From: Acidobacteriota bacterium
Lineage (GTDB): Bacteria > Acidobacteriota > Terriglobia > UBA7540
Reading direction: 5' to 3'
Length of the DNA: 16,750 bases
Assembly (NCBI GenBank): GCA_003165615.1
Contig: PLWR01000688.1
Coordinates: 1 to 16,750 of the forward strand
Shown here: piece by piece, positions 1 through 7,164 of the stretch
Position numbering within the stretch: the first letter of the stretch is position 1
How the letters are laid out: the number at the start of each line of letters is the position of its first letter
Made by a program: the position numbers and the translations under genes
Notes under the pieces: generated by a model
Database searches by the model: none
What the model was told of the DNA's origin: nothing
What the model saw: the letters and a program-made list of their open reading frames with translations, nothing else

Positions 1-169
1 CCGGGACGCACGCGCCGCAGTCAATACACTCCACCGGGTCGATGTAGAGCATCGGCAATTCGGCAAAGTTCGCCTCGTCTTTGCGCGGGTGGATGCAGTC
101 AACCGGGCACACGTCCACGCAGGCGGTGTCTTTGGTGTTGATACAAGGCTCAGCGATAATATACGCCAT
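1..169 (-). CDS. 7Fe-type ([3Fe-4S]/[4Fe-4S]) ferredoxin, N-terminal part
   Basis: Small soluble electron carrier, cut by the left window edge after 56 codons. The protein begins [20 protein letters not shown] and continues with CPVDC, then a CIDCGAC motif near residue 50. The first cysteine set (Cys9, Cys17, Cys21-Pro, Cys25, with seven residues between the first two) is the spacing of 7Fe ferredoxins of the FdxA/Thermus type, where the first site usually holds a 3Fe-4S cluster. The later CxxCxxC opens the 4Fe-4S site. The start is secure: on the minus strand GGAGGA lies 6 bases before the ATG. It is divergent from the Crp/Fnr-type regulator that starts at about 350, so shared control is possible. 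The redox partner cannot be named from this window. Confidence 0.93.
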   Translation of the reverse strand, partial: MAYIIAEPCINTKDTACVDVCPVDCIHPRKDEANFAELPMLYIDPVECIDCGACVP

Positions 170-259
170 GAAGTTTCCTCCAGAGGGTCTTTCAATTTTT
201 GCGATCAGTTTTTAGCCCTCGTTGTTAGAAGCATACGTGGCCGACCCGCCTAGCGCGAT

Positions 260-305
260 GACTTAAGTCGTGCCTTTCCGCATAGGTTTTGATAACCTGA
301 TGGTT
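260..305. promoter_or_regulatory. palindromes between ferredoxin and Crp-like regulator
   Basis: The 180-base divergent gap holds a 10-bp perfect palindrome GACTTAAGTC (260-269). It also holds two overlapping inverted repeats sharing one arm: AGGTT-TTGAT-AACCT (284-298) and AACC-TGAT-GGTT (294-305). These are the size of dimeric regulator sites and lie where a Crp/Fnr protein often controls itself and a divergent target. No clean TTGAT-N4-ATCAA FNR box or TGTGA-N6-TCACA CRP box was found. The operator role is inference. Confidence 0.3.
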
Positions 306-349
306 CTGGGCTCCTGCTTACTCCCAAGTCTGAGGTTTGGTCGCGCCCC

Positions 350-1090
350 ATGCCCGTTGAGCTTAGGACGATGGTGATACCCGTTCTGGATCCGGTGGAA
401 GCTCTGCGCCGGGTTTCGTTTTTTGCCGTGTTGCCGCCCGAGGAGTTGAAGATCCTTGCCAGCCATTGTGTGGTCCGGCGAATCCTGAAGGACGAAATCC
501 TGGTGGCCGAGGGCGATCCCTGCGAGGGCCTGTTCGTGGTGCAGGCGGGCGCCATCAAACTTTTCAAAATGGCGGAAAACGGCCGCGAGCAGGTGCTGGT
601 GATCGAGCGCGCGGGCTCGACGGTGGGTGAACTTTCCGTTTTTGACGGTGGAACGTTTCCGGCTTCCGCCCTGGCGGCAGAGGATTCCACTCTGCTCTTT
701 CTTCCCAAACGCGAATTCCTGGATTTGTGCCAGCGAAATTCCGAGGTAGCCTTTGCCGTCATTCGCTCCCTGGCGTGGCGCTTCCGCTATCTCACCAGCC
801 TGGTGGAAGAGCTTTCCCTCAAGGAGGTCAGCCACCGTCTGGCGCGGTTCCTGCGTGACCGGGCGCTGAAGCTGGGCGTCCGCACGCGGCGGGGGATCGA
901 GTTTCCTTTGGAAGAGACCAATCAGCAGATTGGCGCGGAAATCGGCACCGTGCGCGACCTGGTTTCACGCAACTTGCGGCGTTTTGTGGACCGGGGAATC
1001 ATCCGCCTGGAACGGCGGAAGGTTATCGTGCTCGACATCGCGGAATTGGAAGCGCAGGTTTCCGGCGCCAAGCGCGCTTCCACCGGTTGA
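350..1090 (+). CDS. Crp/Fnr-family transcriptional regulator
   Basis: Predicted dimeric DNA-binding regulator of 246 residues, the usual family length. Residues about 22-140 form the cyclic-nucleotide-binding-type beta-roll (EGDPCEGLFVVQAGAIKLF, then GE at 93-94). Residues about 155-232 form the HTH_Crp domain, with recognition helix TVRDLVSRNLRRF close to the common RETVSR form (Glu replaced by Asp). In the phosphate-binding cassette the Arg-Ser pair that CRP uses for cAMP is Pro104-Ala105, so cAMP binding is unlikely. There is no N-terminal cysteine cluster like that of FNR, so an FNR-type 4Fe-4S sensor is also unlikely. The ligand is unknown. The start is uncertain: ATG 350 has only a distant GAGG (332-335), and ATG 371 has AGGA placed too close. 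The gene is divergent from the ferredoxin and converges on the cyclase 39 bases downstream. Confidence 0.9.
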   Translation: MPVELRTMVIPVLDPVEALRRVSFFAVLPPEELKILASHCVVRRILKDEILVAEGDPCEGLFVVQAGAIKLFKMAENGREQVLVIERAGSTVGELSVFDGGTFPASALAAEDSTLLFLPKREFLDLCQRNSEVAFAVIRSLAWRFRYLTSLVEELSLKEVSHRLARFLRDRALKLGVRTRRGIEFPLEETNQQIGAEIGTVRDLVSRNLRRFVDRGIIRLERRKVIVLDIAELEAQVSGAKRASTG

Positions 1091-1106
1091 GGGCATCCCG
1101 CCGGTG
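1081..1106. terminator. hairpin at the convergent regulator/cyclase junction
   Basis: CACCGG (1081-1086) and CCGGTG (1101-1106) are inverted, with an inner GGG-CAT-CCC (1091-1099). The regulator stop codon (1088-1090) lies inside. The hairpin sits in the 39-base gap of a convergent pair and could end transcription from either side, but no T-run follows on either strand, so an intrinsic terminator is not firmly supported. Confidence 0.3.
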
Positions 1107-1129
1107 AGAAGTGGTTCGACAGCCCTCCA

Positions 1130-3082
1130 CTATGACGTCAACTTAAAGACCTCATTCAGAGCTTCCACTACTTTGGGATCGAATCGCCCTCTTTCCATGT
1201 CGCTGTGAATTTCACTCAGCGCTACGGATGAATCCCATGCCTCATGGTAGGGCCGCCAGGAGGTGAGCGCGCTATAGGCCTCTGCTACGGCGGTAATGCG
1301 GGCGCCCAAGGGAATCGCCTCTCCCTTTAACCGATCAGGAATGCCCTTTCCGTTCCACCTCTCATGATGATGGAGCACGATGTCGAGAAGCTGGGGATCG
1401 GCATGCCCCATTCTGCGGCAGGCGTCCACACTTTCGAACACGTACTTCACAATGTGCAGGGATTCCTGGTCGGTCAGACTCCGCGGGCTGTTCAAGATAC
1501 GATGAGGCACCGCCTCCTTGCCGACATGCTGGAGATATCCCGCTCGCAGGATCGTCTTCTTCATCTCTTCGTCCAACCCCAGCCGATCGGCAATGGCATA
1601 GGAAAGGAGGGCCACAACCCGGCAATGGCCCACGGCTCCGTCCAGGGCTTCCACCGTCAGCACTACGTCTTCCGGAACTTGGATGAAAGCTTCCGCCGCG
1701 CCGTACTTCGCGGCAACGGCCGGAGGTATCACCTTGGGGTTCATCCATCGGTCCTTGATACCTGTGACCTCGTAAACGGTGACCTTCTGCAATTTGCCCT
1801 TGAGCTGAATCTTTTCGTAATCATCCCGATTGATATTGGCGTCGGCGTAGGCAAGCTTGATTTCCGTTGAATCCGGAGCCATGGCCAGAGCGCGGCCAAG
1901 GTATCCGATGGCGGCGGTGGCATCGTGGAGCTTAAAATTGATCTGACCCAGTTCGAAAAGCAAGGGGGCCGACTCGCCTTCCTGGCGGAGTTGCTCCTCC
2001 AAAATGCTCAAGCGGTCCAGGTTTGGCTGATCGGATTGCCGTCCCAGTCTGCGAAGCTGGGTTGCCGTGACAAAGGGCTCGACGGCCTTAAAGGTTGGCT
2101 CATCGATGTAAATCTTTCCCGCCTCACCGATTTCCTCGATCCGCTTGGCAATGTTGACGCGATCGCCCAGGGCGCTGTAAGCCTGGCGCTTCACTCCCAA
2201 CATGCCGATGATCGTGCTCCCCGTGGCAATCCCCACGCGCAATTGCCAGGGCAGGTCAAGCTCTTTAACCTTTTGCTGCATTTTCAAACCTGCTAAAACC
2301 GCCAGCAGAGCATGCTGGTCGAAATCCACCGGGGCGCCGAATTCCACCATCACGCCGTCACCCATGTACTTATCGATGTGCCCGCGGAATTGTTCTACCA
2401 CGGGCTCAATGTGGCCCAGGAAGCGGTTCATCTCTTCCAGCACCACGTCGGGCCGGTTCTGGTCAGAAAAGGTCGTGAAGTTGGTAAGGTCGGTGAACAT
2501 AATGCTGATTTCACGTTTTTCGAAGCGCAGCTTCCCTTCCGTCGCCAGCTTGGCCACGACCGGGTCCATGGTGGCGTAAAGGGCTTTCTCAGCCTTCTGT
2601 TTCATTTCTTCCGCGCCCTGGCTGCGCTTGAGCTCCTCGTAAAGTTGCCGGGTTTCCGCAACGCCGCGCTGCAATCTCTCCTGGAGGTTTCCGATCCACG
2701 CGCTGGCGAGAATCAAGAAACCGCCCCACGTACACAGCACCAGGAAAGCGTCCAGGCGAGAGCCGCCGATCCCAAACCAATCGGGCCGGTAATAAGCGAA
2801 TAACACGCCGGAGAGAAGGCAGAGCACCGCGCACAGCACGGCTTTGCGCCTCCCCAGGAAATAGGCCGCCGTCAATACCGGGAGATAGAAAAAGTTTAGG
2901 AAGGCGATCTTATACGGCAGGAAATAGAAAACCGCCACCACGATCGCGGCGAGAATCAAGATGAAAAGTACTTCCAGATAACGGACAACGAAATTCCTGA
3001 GCTGGAGAGGCCACGCCCCCCCCAAGCCAAAAGGAACCCCGGGTTCATTGACCGACTGGGCTGTAAGGTTGTCGTTGGCCAT
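1130..3082 (-). CDS. membrane class III adenylate/guanylate cyclase fused to degenerate HD-GYP domain
   Basis: 650-residue inner-membrane signalling protein. About four hydrophobic segments occupy residues 35-132, then a short coiled linker to about 165. The class III cyclase domain spans about 185-350. Both metal aspartates are present (FTDLTNFT, Asp198; KYMGDG, Asp242), as are Lys238, Asn310 and Arg314 (NIAKR), so it should be catalytic. The second base-selecting residue is Ser303, where adenylate cyclases have Asp or Thr, so ATP over GTP is likely but not certain. One or two TPR-like repeats follow (about 367-416). The C-terminus (474-640) is HD-GYP-like: HHERW and KGEAIPLGARI are kept, but the HD pair is Gln518-His519, GYP is GIP (580-582) and the Asp of the ADAFDAL-type motif is Glu601. 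Phosphodiesterase activity is therefore doubtful and a binding or regulatory role more likely. No strong ribosome binding site precedes ATG 3082, so the start is moderate. Confidence 0.9.
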   Translation of the reverse strand: MANDNLTAQSVNEPGVPFGLGGAWPLQLRNFVVRYLEVLFILILAAIVVAVFYFLPYKIAFLNFFYLPVLTAAYFLGRRKAVLCAVLCLLSGVLFAYYRPDWFGIGGSRLDAFLVLCTWGGFLILASAWIGNLQERLQRGVAETRQLYEELKRSQGAEEMKQKAEKALYATMDPVVAKLATEGKLRFEKREISIMFTDLTNFTTFSDQNRPDVVLEEMNRFLGHIEPVVEQFRGHIDKYMGDGVMVEFGAPVDFDQHALLAVLAGLKMQQKVKELDLPWQLRVGIATGSTIIGMLGVKRQAYSALGDRVNIAKRIEEIGEAGKIYIDEPTFKAVEPFVTATQLRRLGRQSDQPNLDRLSILEEQLRQEGESAPLLFELGQINFKLHDATAAIGYLGRALAMAPDSTEIKLAYADANINRDDYEKIQLKGKLQKVTVYEVTGIKDRWMNPKVIPPAVAAKYGAAEAFIQVPEDVVLTVEALDGAVGHCRVVALLSYAIADRLGLDEEMKKTILRAGYLQHVGKEAVPHRILNSPRSLTDQESLHIVKYVFESVDACRRMGHADPQLLDIVLHHHERWNGKGIPDRLKGEAIPLGARITAVAEAYSALTSWRPYHEAWDSSVALSEIHSDMERGRFDPKVVEALNEVFKLTS

Positions 3083-3129
3083 AGGGTGGTTATCCGCAGC
3101 TTCACCTTTTCGCTTCCCGGCAGGCTCAT

Positions 3130-3158
3130 AACATATACCTCAGCGCGCCGGTATGCAA
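3130..3158 (-). promoter_or_regulatory. candidate sigma70-type promoter for the cyclase
   Basis: On the minus strand TTGCAT (3158-3153) and TATGTT (3135-3130) are separated by 17 bases. This would give a leader of roughly 40 nt before the cyclase start at 3082. The hexamers match the consensus only partly, so this is a candidate. Confidence 0.35.
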
Positions 3159-3447
3159 TTGTCAGTTAGAAGATTAAGTCAATTATTTTACTGCCCACTG
3201 CCGACCTTGGGGTAGGATAATAGTTGTCGCACCCTTAGTGGCCACGCGGCCTTTTTACCCGAAAGGTATTGAAGGAAGGGTAGTCCAAGCATATTTCGAA
3301 TCTCCTGCCCCCTACGTTCCACTGTTTTTGCCATCCACATTTCTTTTTCCCATCACCGAAAAACCGGGCGCGCAAATCCTTCTATGGTGTATTCTGCGTT
3401 GCGCTTGGGAGCTAGCGTAGTACGTCGCAGGCAATGGGACTTGTAGC

Positions 3448-3465
3448 GCCGCCCTTTAGGGCGGC
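3448..3465. repeat. GCCGCCC-TTTA-GGGCGGC hairpin
   Basis: Perfect 7-bp GC stem with a four-base loop, preceded by TTGTAGC. The block has the look of a dispersed palindromic (REP-like) unit. No T-run follows, so a terminator is not the best reading. Confidence 0.6.
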
Positions 3466-3503
3466 ACATGCCGGGCGAAAGAGGTACCTGGAAATTGCTT
3501 CAA

Positions 3504-3778
3504 TGCTGTCATCCTGAGCATTGACAGCCTTGCGGCTGCCCATGATAGGCAGAAACTCGATGAGAAGAACCAATGTCCCACACTGTCATCCTGAGCGCAG
3601 CGAAGGACCCCTGTAGTTCGTGACGCGTGGTTCACAGAGCAACCTACAGGGGTTCTTCGCCTAAGAAGCGGGCTCAGAATGACAGCGCAGCGATAGTGAA
3701 TCTAGATGACTTGCCCGTCGAGTTTCTGCATGTTATGGGTGGTCAACTTTTCGGCCATGAATGCTCAGGATGACAGCA
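3504..3778. mobile_element. nested inverted-repeat element (MITE-like), non-coding
   Basis: Perfect 19-bp inverted repeats, TGCTGTCATCCTGAGCATT at 3504-3522 and its complement at 3760-3778, enclose 237 bases. Inside is a second, longer imperfect inverted repeat (3583-3616 with 3644-3685). No open frame with a transposase signature is present and no clear target-site duplication is visible. It may be a non-autonomous element, or a cluster of dispersed TGTCATCCTGAGC repeats that inserted near each other. The inverted-repeat structure is seen directly; mobility is inference. Confidence 0.5.
3583..3685. repeat. inner long imperfect inverted repeat (TGTCATCCTGAGC type)
   Basis: The left arm begins CTGTCATCCTGAGCGCAGCG and ends ACCCCTGTAG at 3616. 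The right arm begins CTACAGGGGTTCTTCGC at 3644 and ends GCTCAGAATGACAG at 3685. Apart from an insertion of about 10 bases (near 3661-3670) and a couple of mismatches the arms are complementary, with a loop of 27 bases. The RNA would form a long hairpin on either strand. Confidence 0.75.
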
Positions 3779-3916
3779 CGGGGAATTTTCCCTTAGCCCG
3801 CAAAGCCCAGTGCTACAACGGAAACCACGTGCATCAAACGCACCATGAATTGAGACGCACTGCACTTGAAGAGGGATTCCGGCAGAAGCCATCATAACCC
3901 GAGCTTGGGGGGAAAT

Positions 3917-6900
3917 ATGGACCGCAGATCGGCAATTAAACACGTCGTTGGCGCACTCGGAACATTAAAGCTGCTCGAAGCAGGTGCGGGAGCCACGCCG
4001 CAACCGCTGGCGGGGACTTATCGGATTCAGTCTTCCCAAATTACTGCGTATCTCAATAAGCAAGGTGAGATTACCGGACTGATGCTTAGCCCCGGGCGTG
4101 AGAAGCACCTCGCCAGCAAGGTTATGGGGCGAACGGTCCTCGCGGGTTGTAGGGTCAGCAAGGTCACGGCCAAAAAGCTTGTTGCCGGGGGCGCGGAGTT
4201 TACGAAATCATTAGTTCATGATGGCGACGGCCAGTCGTGCCACCTCACCGAGCGTTTTCTTCCCGGGAAATCAGGCAGCCTGCGTTGGGAACTCGAAATC
4301 CTGGGAGACGGACCGCCCTGGAGCACGCCCATTGAGACGCACCTTTCCTGGCCGGCCACGGCGGAAACAAAGTTCTGGACCACCTGGGGTGACAGCCGCC
4401 CCCAGGATTCACCGGGCTGGAACGATCCGCTGATTCCGGCGGGCTTCGGTGCACGCTCCCTTCACTATGGCGCCAAGGACGTCATGGAGAGTCAGGGCTT
4501 CAGCGTCCCCATCTCGACGGTGCTCGACGCCGCGAATGACGCGGGTCTCAGTCTGGTTCTTGATCCCGGTGACAGCGTCATCGAATTGGACCTGAACACC
4601 ACTCCCGCGGGCGAAATCGTCTTTGCCCGCAGCAACAACCGCATCAGCAAGGATCGGCCGGTGCGCTTTGCCATGGACCTGGTGGCCCACGCCGCGGACT
4701 GGCGCGCGGGGCTGGGGTGGATGGTCGAGCGTTACCCCCAGCAGTTCAATCCCCCCAATCCTCTCACCTACCAGATTGCCGGCAATGCCGTCTATGCCGA
4801 GTACGAAGGTAACGAGCTGGATGCTTACAAATTTTTCTCCATGGGGTTCCGGGTCAACTGGAAGGCGAGCTTCGATTTTTACACCATGGGGCTGTTTCTG
4901 CCGCTGGTGGGTGACAATGTGGAATATGTCTGCCCACGCATCAACGAGGCCACGGCGGAGTTTCCCACTTCCGTCGCCCATTTGCGTGAATACTCCGAGC
5001 AGATGCGGCGTACGGGATTTTACGTTTTGAATTACTTCAACGTGGGGGAGTTCGGGCACCTCATCAAGAAGGATCCTCCCGCGCCGCCGCGCAAGGCTAA
5101 GGACGACGCCGACTTGTGGCGCGATGCGAATGACTTTGCGTGGTACGTCATCCCCGACGCGCTGATGTACAGCGAGGATGGCAAGCTCCTGCACGGCGGC
5201 CAGGGCGACGTGCTGGTGGATATCGGCGAGCCGGTCTACCAGCGCGTGATGCTGGACCAGGCCAGGCGGCACATCGAAAAGTTTCCCGCCAGCTCCGGCC
5301 TGGCCCTGGACGAAATGCAATTCAACCGCCGGTATAACTTCCGGCGTGACGACGGACTGAGCTGGAAGAATGGCAAGCCGGCCCGCGCCTTGGTGAACTC
5401 GTGGAAGGATTGGATGAATCAACTCGGTCCGATGATGGTCAAGGCCAACAAGGTCATCTATTCCAATCCTCTCTACCGGCGCATGGACCTGATGACCCAC
5501 CTCGATGGTTTTTATGACGAGTTCGCGTTTGTACCCTACAGCCTGAACACGAATATCTTTCTCGCCGTGCGCAAGCCTTTCCTTTCTTGGACCATCACCA
5601 TCTTCGATCCCGATCCCGATGCCTACTTCCAGCGGCACCTCCACTTGGGGGCGTACGTTACCGTCCCCTACCCTATGGACAACCACGAGATTATGCCCTC
5701 GGGAAATCAGATTGACCGCTACTTTGTTGACTACGGGCCGCTGTTTGACGCCTTGCAAGGCCGCACCTGGGTGCTCCAGCCCCACGCGATCGAGGTGGAA
5801 GGAGACGCGGCTAAGGCCAACCTTTTTGCCATTCCGGGCGGGTATCTGGCTTATGTGACTTTTGGTGGAGAGAATGCCAACGCCAAGGTGACTCTGCGCG
5901 GCCTCGAAAAATTGCCCGGCCAGTCTGGGTCTTTAATCGAGTCCCTCCGTCCGGGCGAAGCGGAGTGGTCCTCGCTGGCTGGGGATGAAAAGGGCGAAGT
6001 GATTACTTTGAACGTCCCCCTGAACCGGGGCTGCGCTGCCGTCAAGCTCTCTTACCTTTGGATCAAGCCCGAAAAGCATTATTTCATCAAGGGGCACACC
6101 ATCACTTTGGGAACAACGCTCGCTGGGGCGCAGATTCGTTACACATTGGATGGAAAGGAACCCGGCGCCGATTCTCCTGCCTACTCGCAGCCGTTCACGG
6201 TCAGCGCGACAACCACAGTCAATGCCGCAGCTTTCAAGAATGGCTCTCGAATCGCGCCCGTGCTGGTGGCGGAATACGTAAAGACCTTGCCTCCCGCGCC
6301 ATGGATCGACCCCTTTAATGGCACCTTTAAGGACAATGTGAGCGTTCAACTCAGCCACGGCTATCCCATCAAGGATGCGGAAATCCGCTATACCGTGGAT
6401 GGCGGGGAAGTGACGCGGCAATCCTCTCTTTGTTCCGGCCCGATCGAAATCACCAGCACCACCACGCTGCGCACCAGGACCTTCGTGCCGGGACTGGAGC
6501 CCAGCGTCCTCGCGAGCCACCTCTACTCGAAATTGCCGCCGCCCGCGCCCCCTCCGGACGTTTATCTCACCGAGCTTACACCTGCGAAAGCCACCTTCGT
6601 GAGTCACTACACGATGAAGAAGGACCGCTCGCTTGCGGATGCCGAGCTGTCGCTGGCGGGGCAGAAGTTCCCACGCGGGGTGGGAAGCATTTCACCTTCC
6701 ACGCTGATCTACCAGCTCGATCCGACTTATGAAGCATTCGTTGCCACCGTGGGGATTGATGACTCCGTGCTGACTCTGCCGCGTAAGAGCCCCTACACGG
6801 AGATGGCCTCGTTCCACGTCTATGCCAAGAATGAACGCGAGGAATTACTCCTCTACGAGACGCCCATGCTGATCCCGGGAGAGGCCTGGCCCATCAACGT

Positions 6901-7060
6901 CAAGATTCCGATTCTCTGCCAGGAGATTCGCCTGGTGGCGAACGGCGGCATGGATTGGGAGTTCGTGAATTGGTCGAACGCGGGGTTTATCCTTGACCAT
7001 TCGAATCAGGGGGAGGAGCTGCTGCGGGAAATCAAAAAGGCAGTGGTTAGTGGCAAGTGA
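3917..7060 (+). CDS. exported multidomain glycoside-hydrolase-like protein with two CHB_HEX_C-like domains and NPCBM
   Basis: Predicted exported carbohydrate-active protein of 1047 residues. The start at 3917 is set by GGGGGGA directly upstream; an in-frame ATG at 3866 lacks a site. The N-terminus MDRRSAIKHVVGAL has a twin arginine before a hydrophobic stretch, so it is probably a Tat-type leader. Residues about 30-280 look like an all-beta domain, and about 290-650 like an alpha/beta barrel with acidic candidates in LALDEMQF (Asp465, Glu466) and DGFYDEFAF (about 535-543). I cannot assign a CAZy family. Two chitobiase/hexosaminidase C-terminal-like beta domains follow (about 713-790 with YTLDGKEP, 794-870 with YTVDGGE). 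The C-terminus (about 878-1045) matches NPCBM: VYLTELTPA, KDRSLADAELSLAG, RGVGSISPSTLIYQLD, and an ATVGIDDS motif. It heads the exported glycan gene set with the CBM9-like and GHL6-like genes. The catalytic claim is inference; the domain tail is strong. Confidence 0.82.
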   Translation: MDRRSAIKHVVGALGTLKLLEAGAGATPQPLAGTYRIQSSQITAYLNKQGEITGLMLSPGREKHLASKVMGRTVLAGCRVSKVTAKKLVAGGAEFTKSLVHDGDGQSCHLTERFLPGKSGSLRWELEILGDGPPWSTPIETHLSWPATAETKFWTTWGDSRPQDSPGWNDPLIPAGFGARSLHYGAKDVMESQGFSVPISTVLDAANDAGLSLVLDPGDSVIELDLNTTPAGEIVFARSNNRISKDRPVRFAMDLVAHAADWRAGLGWMVERYPQQFNPPNPLTYQIAGNAVYAEYEGNELDAYKFFSMGFRVNWKASFDFYTMGLFLPLVGDNVEYVCPRINEATAEFPTSVAHLREYSEQMRRTGFYVLNYFNVGEFGHLIKKDPPAPPRKAKDDADLWRDANDFAWYVIPDALMYSEDGKLLHGGQGDVLVDIGEPVYQRVMLDQARRHIEKFPASSGLALDEMQFNRRYNFRRDDGLSWKNGKPARALVNSWKDWMNQLGPMMVKANKVIYSNPLYRRMDLMTHLDGFYDEFAFVPYSLNTNIFLAVRKPFLSWTITIFDPDPDAYFQRHLHLGAYVTVPYPMDNHEIMPSGNQIDRYFVDYGPLFDALQGRTWVLQPHAIEVEGDAAKANLFAIPGGYLAYVTFGGENANAKVTLRGLEKLPGQSGSLIESLRPGEAEWSSLAGDEKGEVITLNVPLNRGCAAVKLSYLWIKPEKHYFIKGHTITLGTTLAGAQIRYTLDGKEPGADSPAYSQPFTVSATTTVNAAAFKNGSRIAPVLVAEYVKTLPPAPWIDPFNGTFKDNVSVQLSHGYPIKDAEIRYTVDGGEVTRQSSLCSGPIEITSTTTLRTRTFVPGLEPSVLASHLYSKLPPPAPPPDVYLTELTPAKATFVSHYTMKKDRSLADAELSLAGQKFPRGVGSISPSTLIYQLDPTYEAFVATVGIDDSVLTLPRKSPYTEMASFHVYAKNEREELLLYETPMLIPGEAWPINVKIPILCQEIRLVANGGMDWEFVNWSNAGFILDHSNQGEELLREIKKAVVSGK

Positions 7061-7064
7061 CAAG

Positions 7065-7140
7065 CGCGGACCTGTTTTGTAGGTCCGCGGCCTTCGACAT
7101 GTCCGGTAACTAAAACCCCAGACCTTGGGAAACAGGTCTG
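7065..7140 (+). repeat. tandem intercistronic hairpins
   Basis: Two perfect stems follow the preceding stop codon: CGCGGACCT (7065-7073) with AGGTCCGCG (7081-7089), loop 7 nt, and CAGACCT (7119-7125) with AGGTCTG (7134-7140), loop 8 nt. Neither has a T-run. They share the ACCT/AGGT core and could be an RNA-processing or stability signal between co-transcribed genes, or a repeat remnant. The first could also act as a weak terminator. Confidence 0.55.
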
Positions 7141-7164
7141 ATTACGTCCTGGAGGATATTTTCA

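Larger units (their letters stand above)
3083..3916. other. 834-base gene-free spacer with repeat structures
   Basis: I see no convincing coding sequence here. Short open frames at 3238-3420 and 3706-3897 lack a ribosome binding site and recognisable protein content, and the second overlaps the inverted-repeat element. The stretch holds the probable cyclase promoter (3130-3158), a GC-rich hairpin (3448-3465), a nested inverted-repeat element (3504-3778) and, at its end, the GGGGGGA ribosome binding site of the next gene. Confidence 0.7.

Noticed and set aside
3238..3420. 60-codon frame in the spacer
   Set aside because: GTG start without a ribosome binding site, no recognisable motif, and repeats begin just downstream.
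3504..3778. CRISPR array
   Set aside because: Repeats are in alternating orientation, few and unevenly spaced, with no cas genes.
3706..3897. 63-codon frame overlapping the right end of the inverted-repeat element
   Set aside because: It runs through the repeat arm and overlaps the next gene's upstream region. No ribosome binding site.
3866..3916. Upstream ATG extension of the large glycoside-hydrolase-like gene
   Set aside because: It would place 17 polar residues before a twin-arginine leader; the ATG at 3917 has GGGGGGA immediately upstream.
4409..5785. Long antisense open frame (458 codons) opposite the large glycoside-hydrolase-like gene
   Set aside because: It is a by-product of GC-rich codon use on the coding strand. 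It has no recognisable domains and no ribosome binding site, and the sense frame carries clear homology-type motifs.
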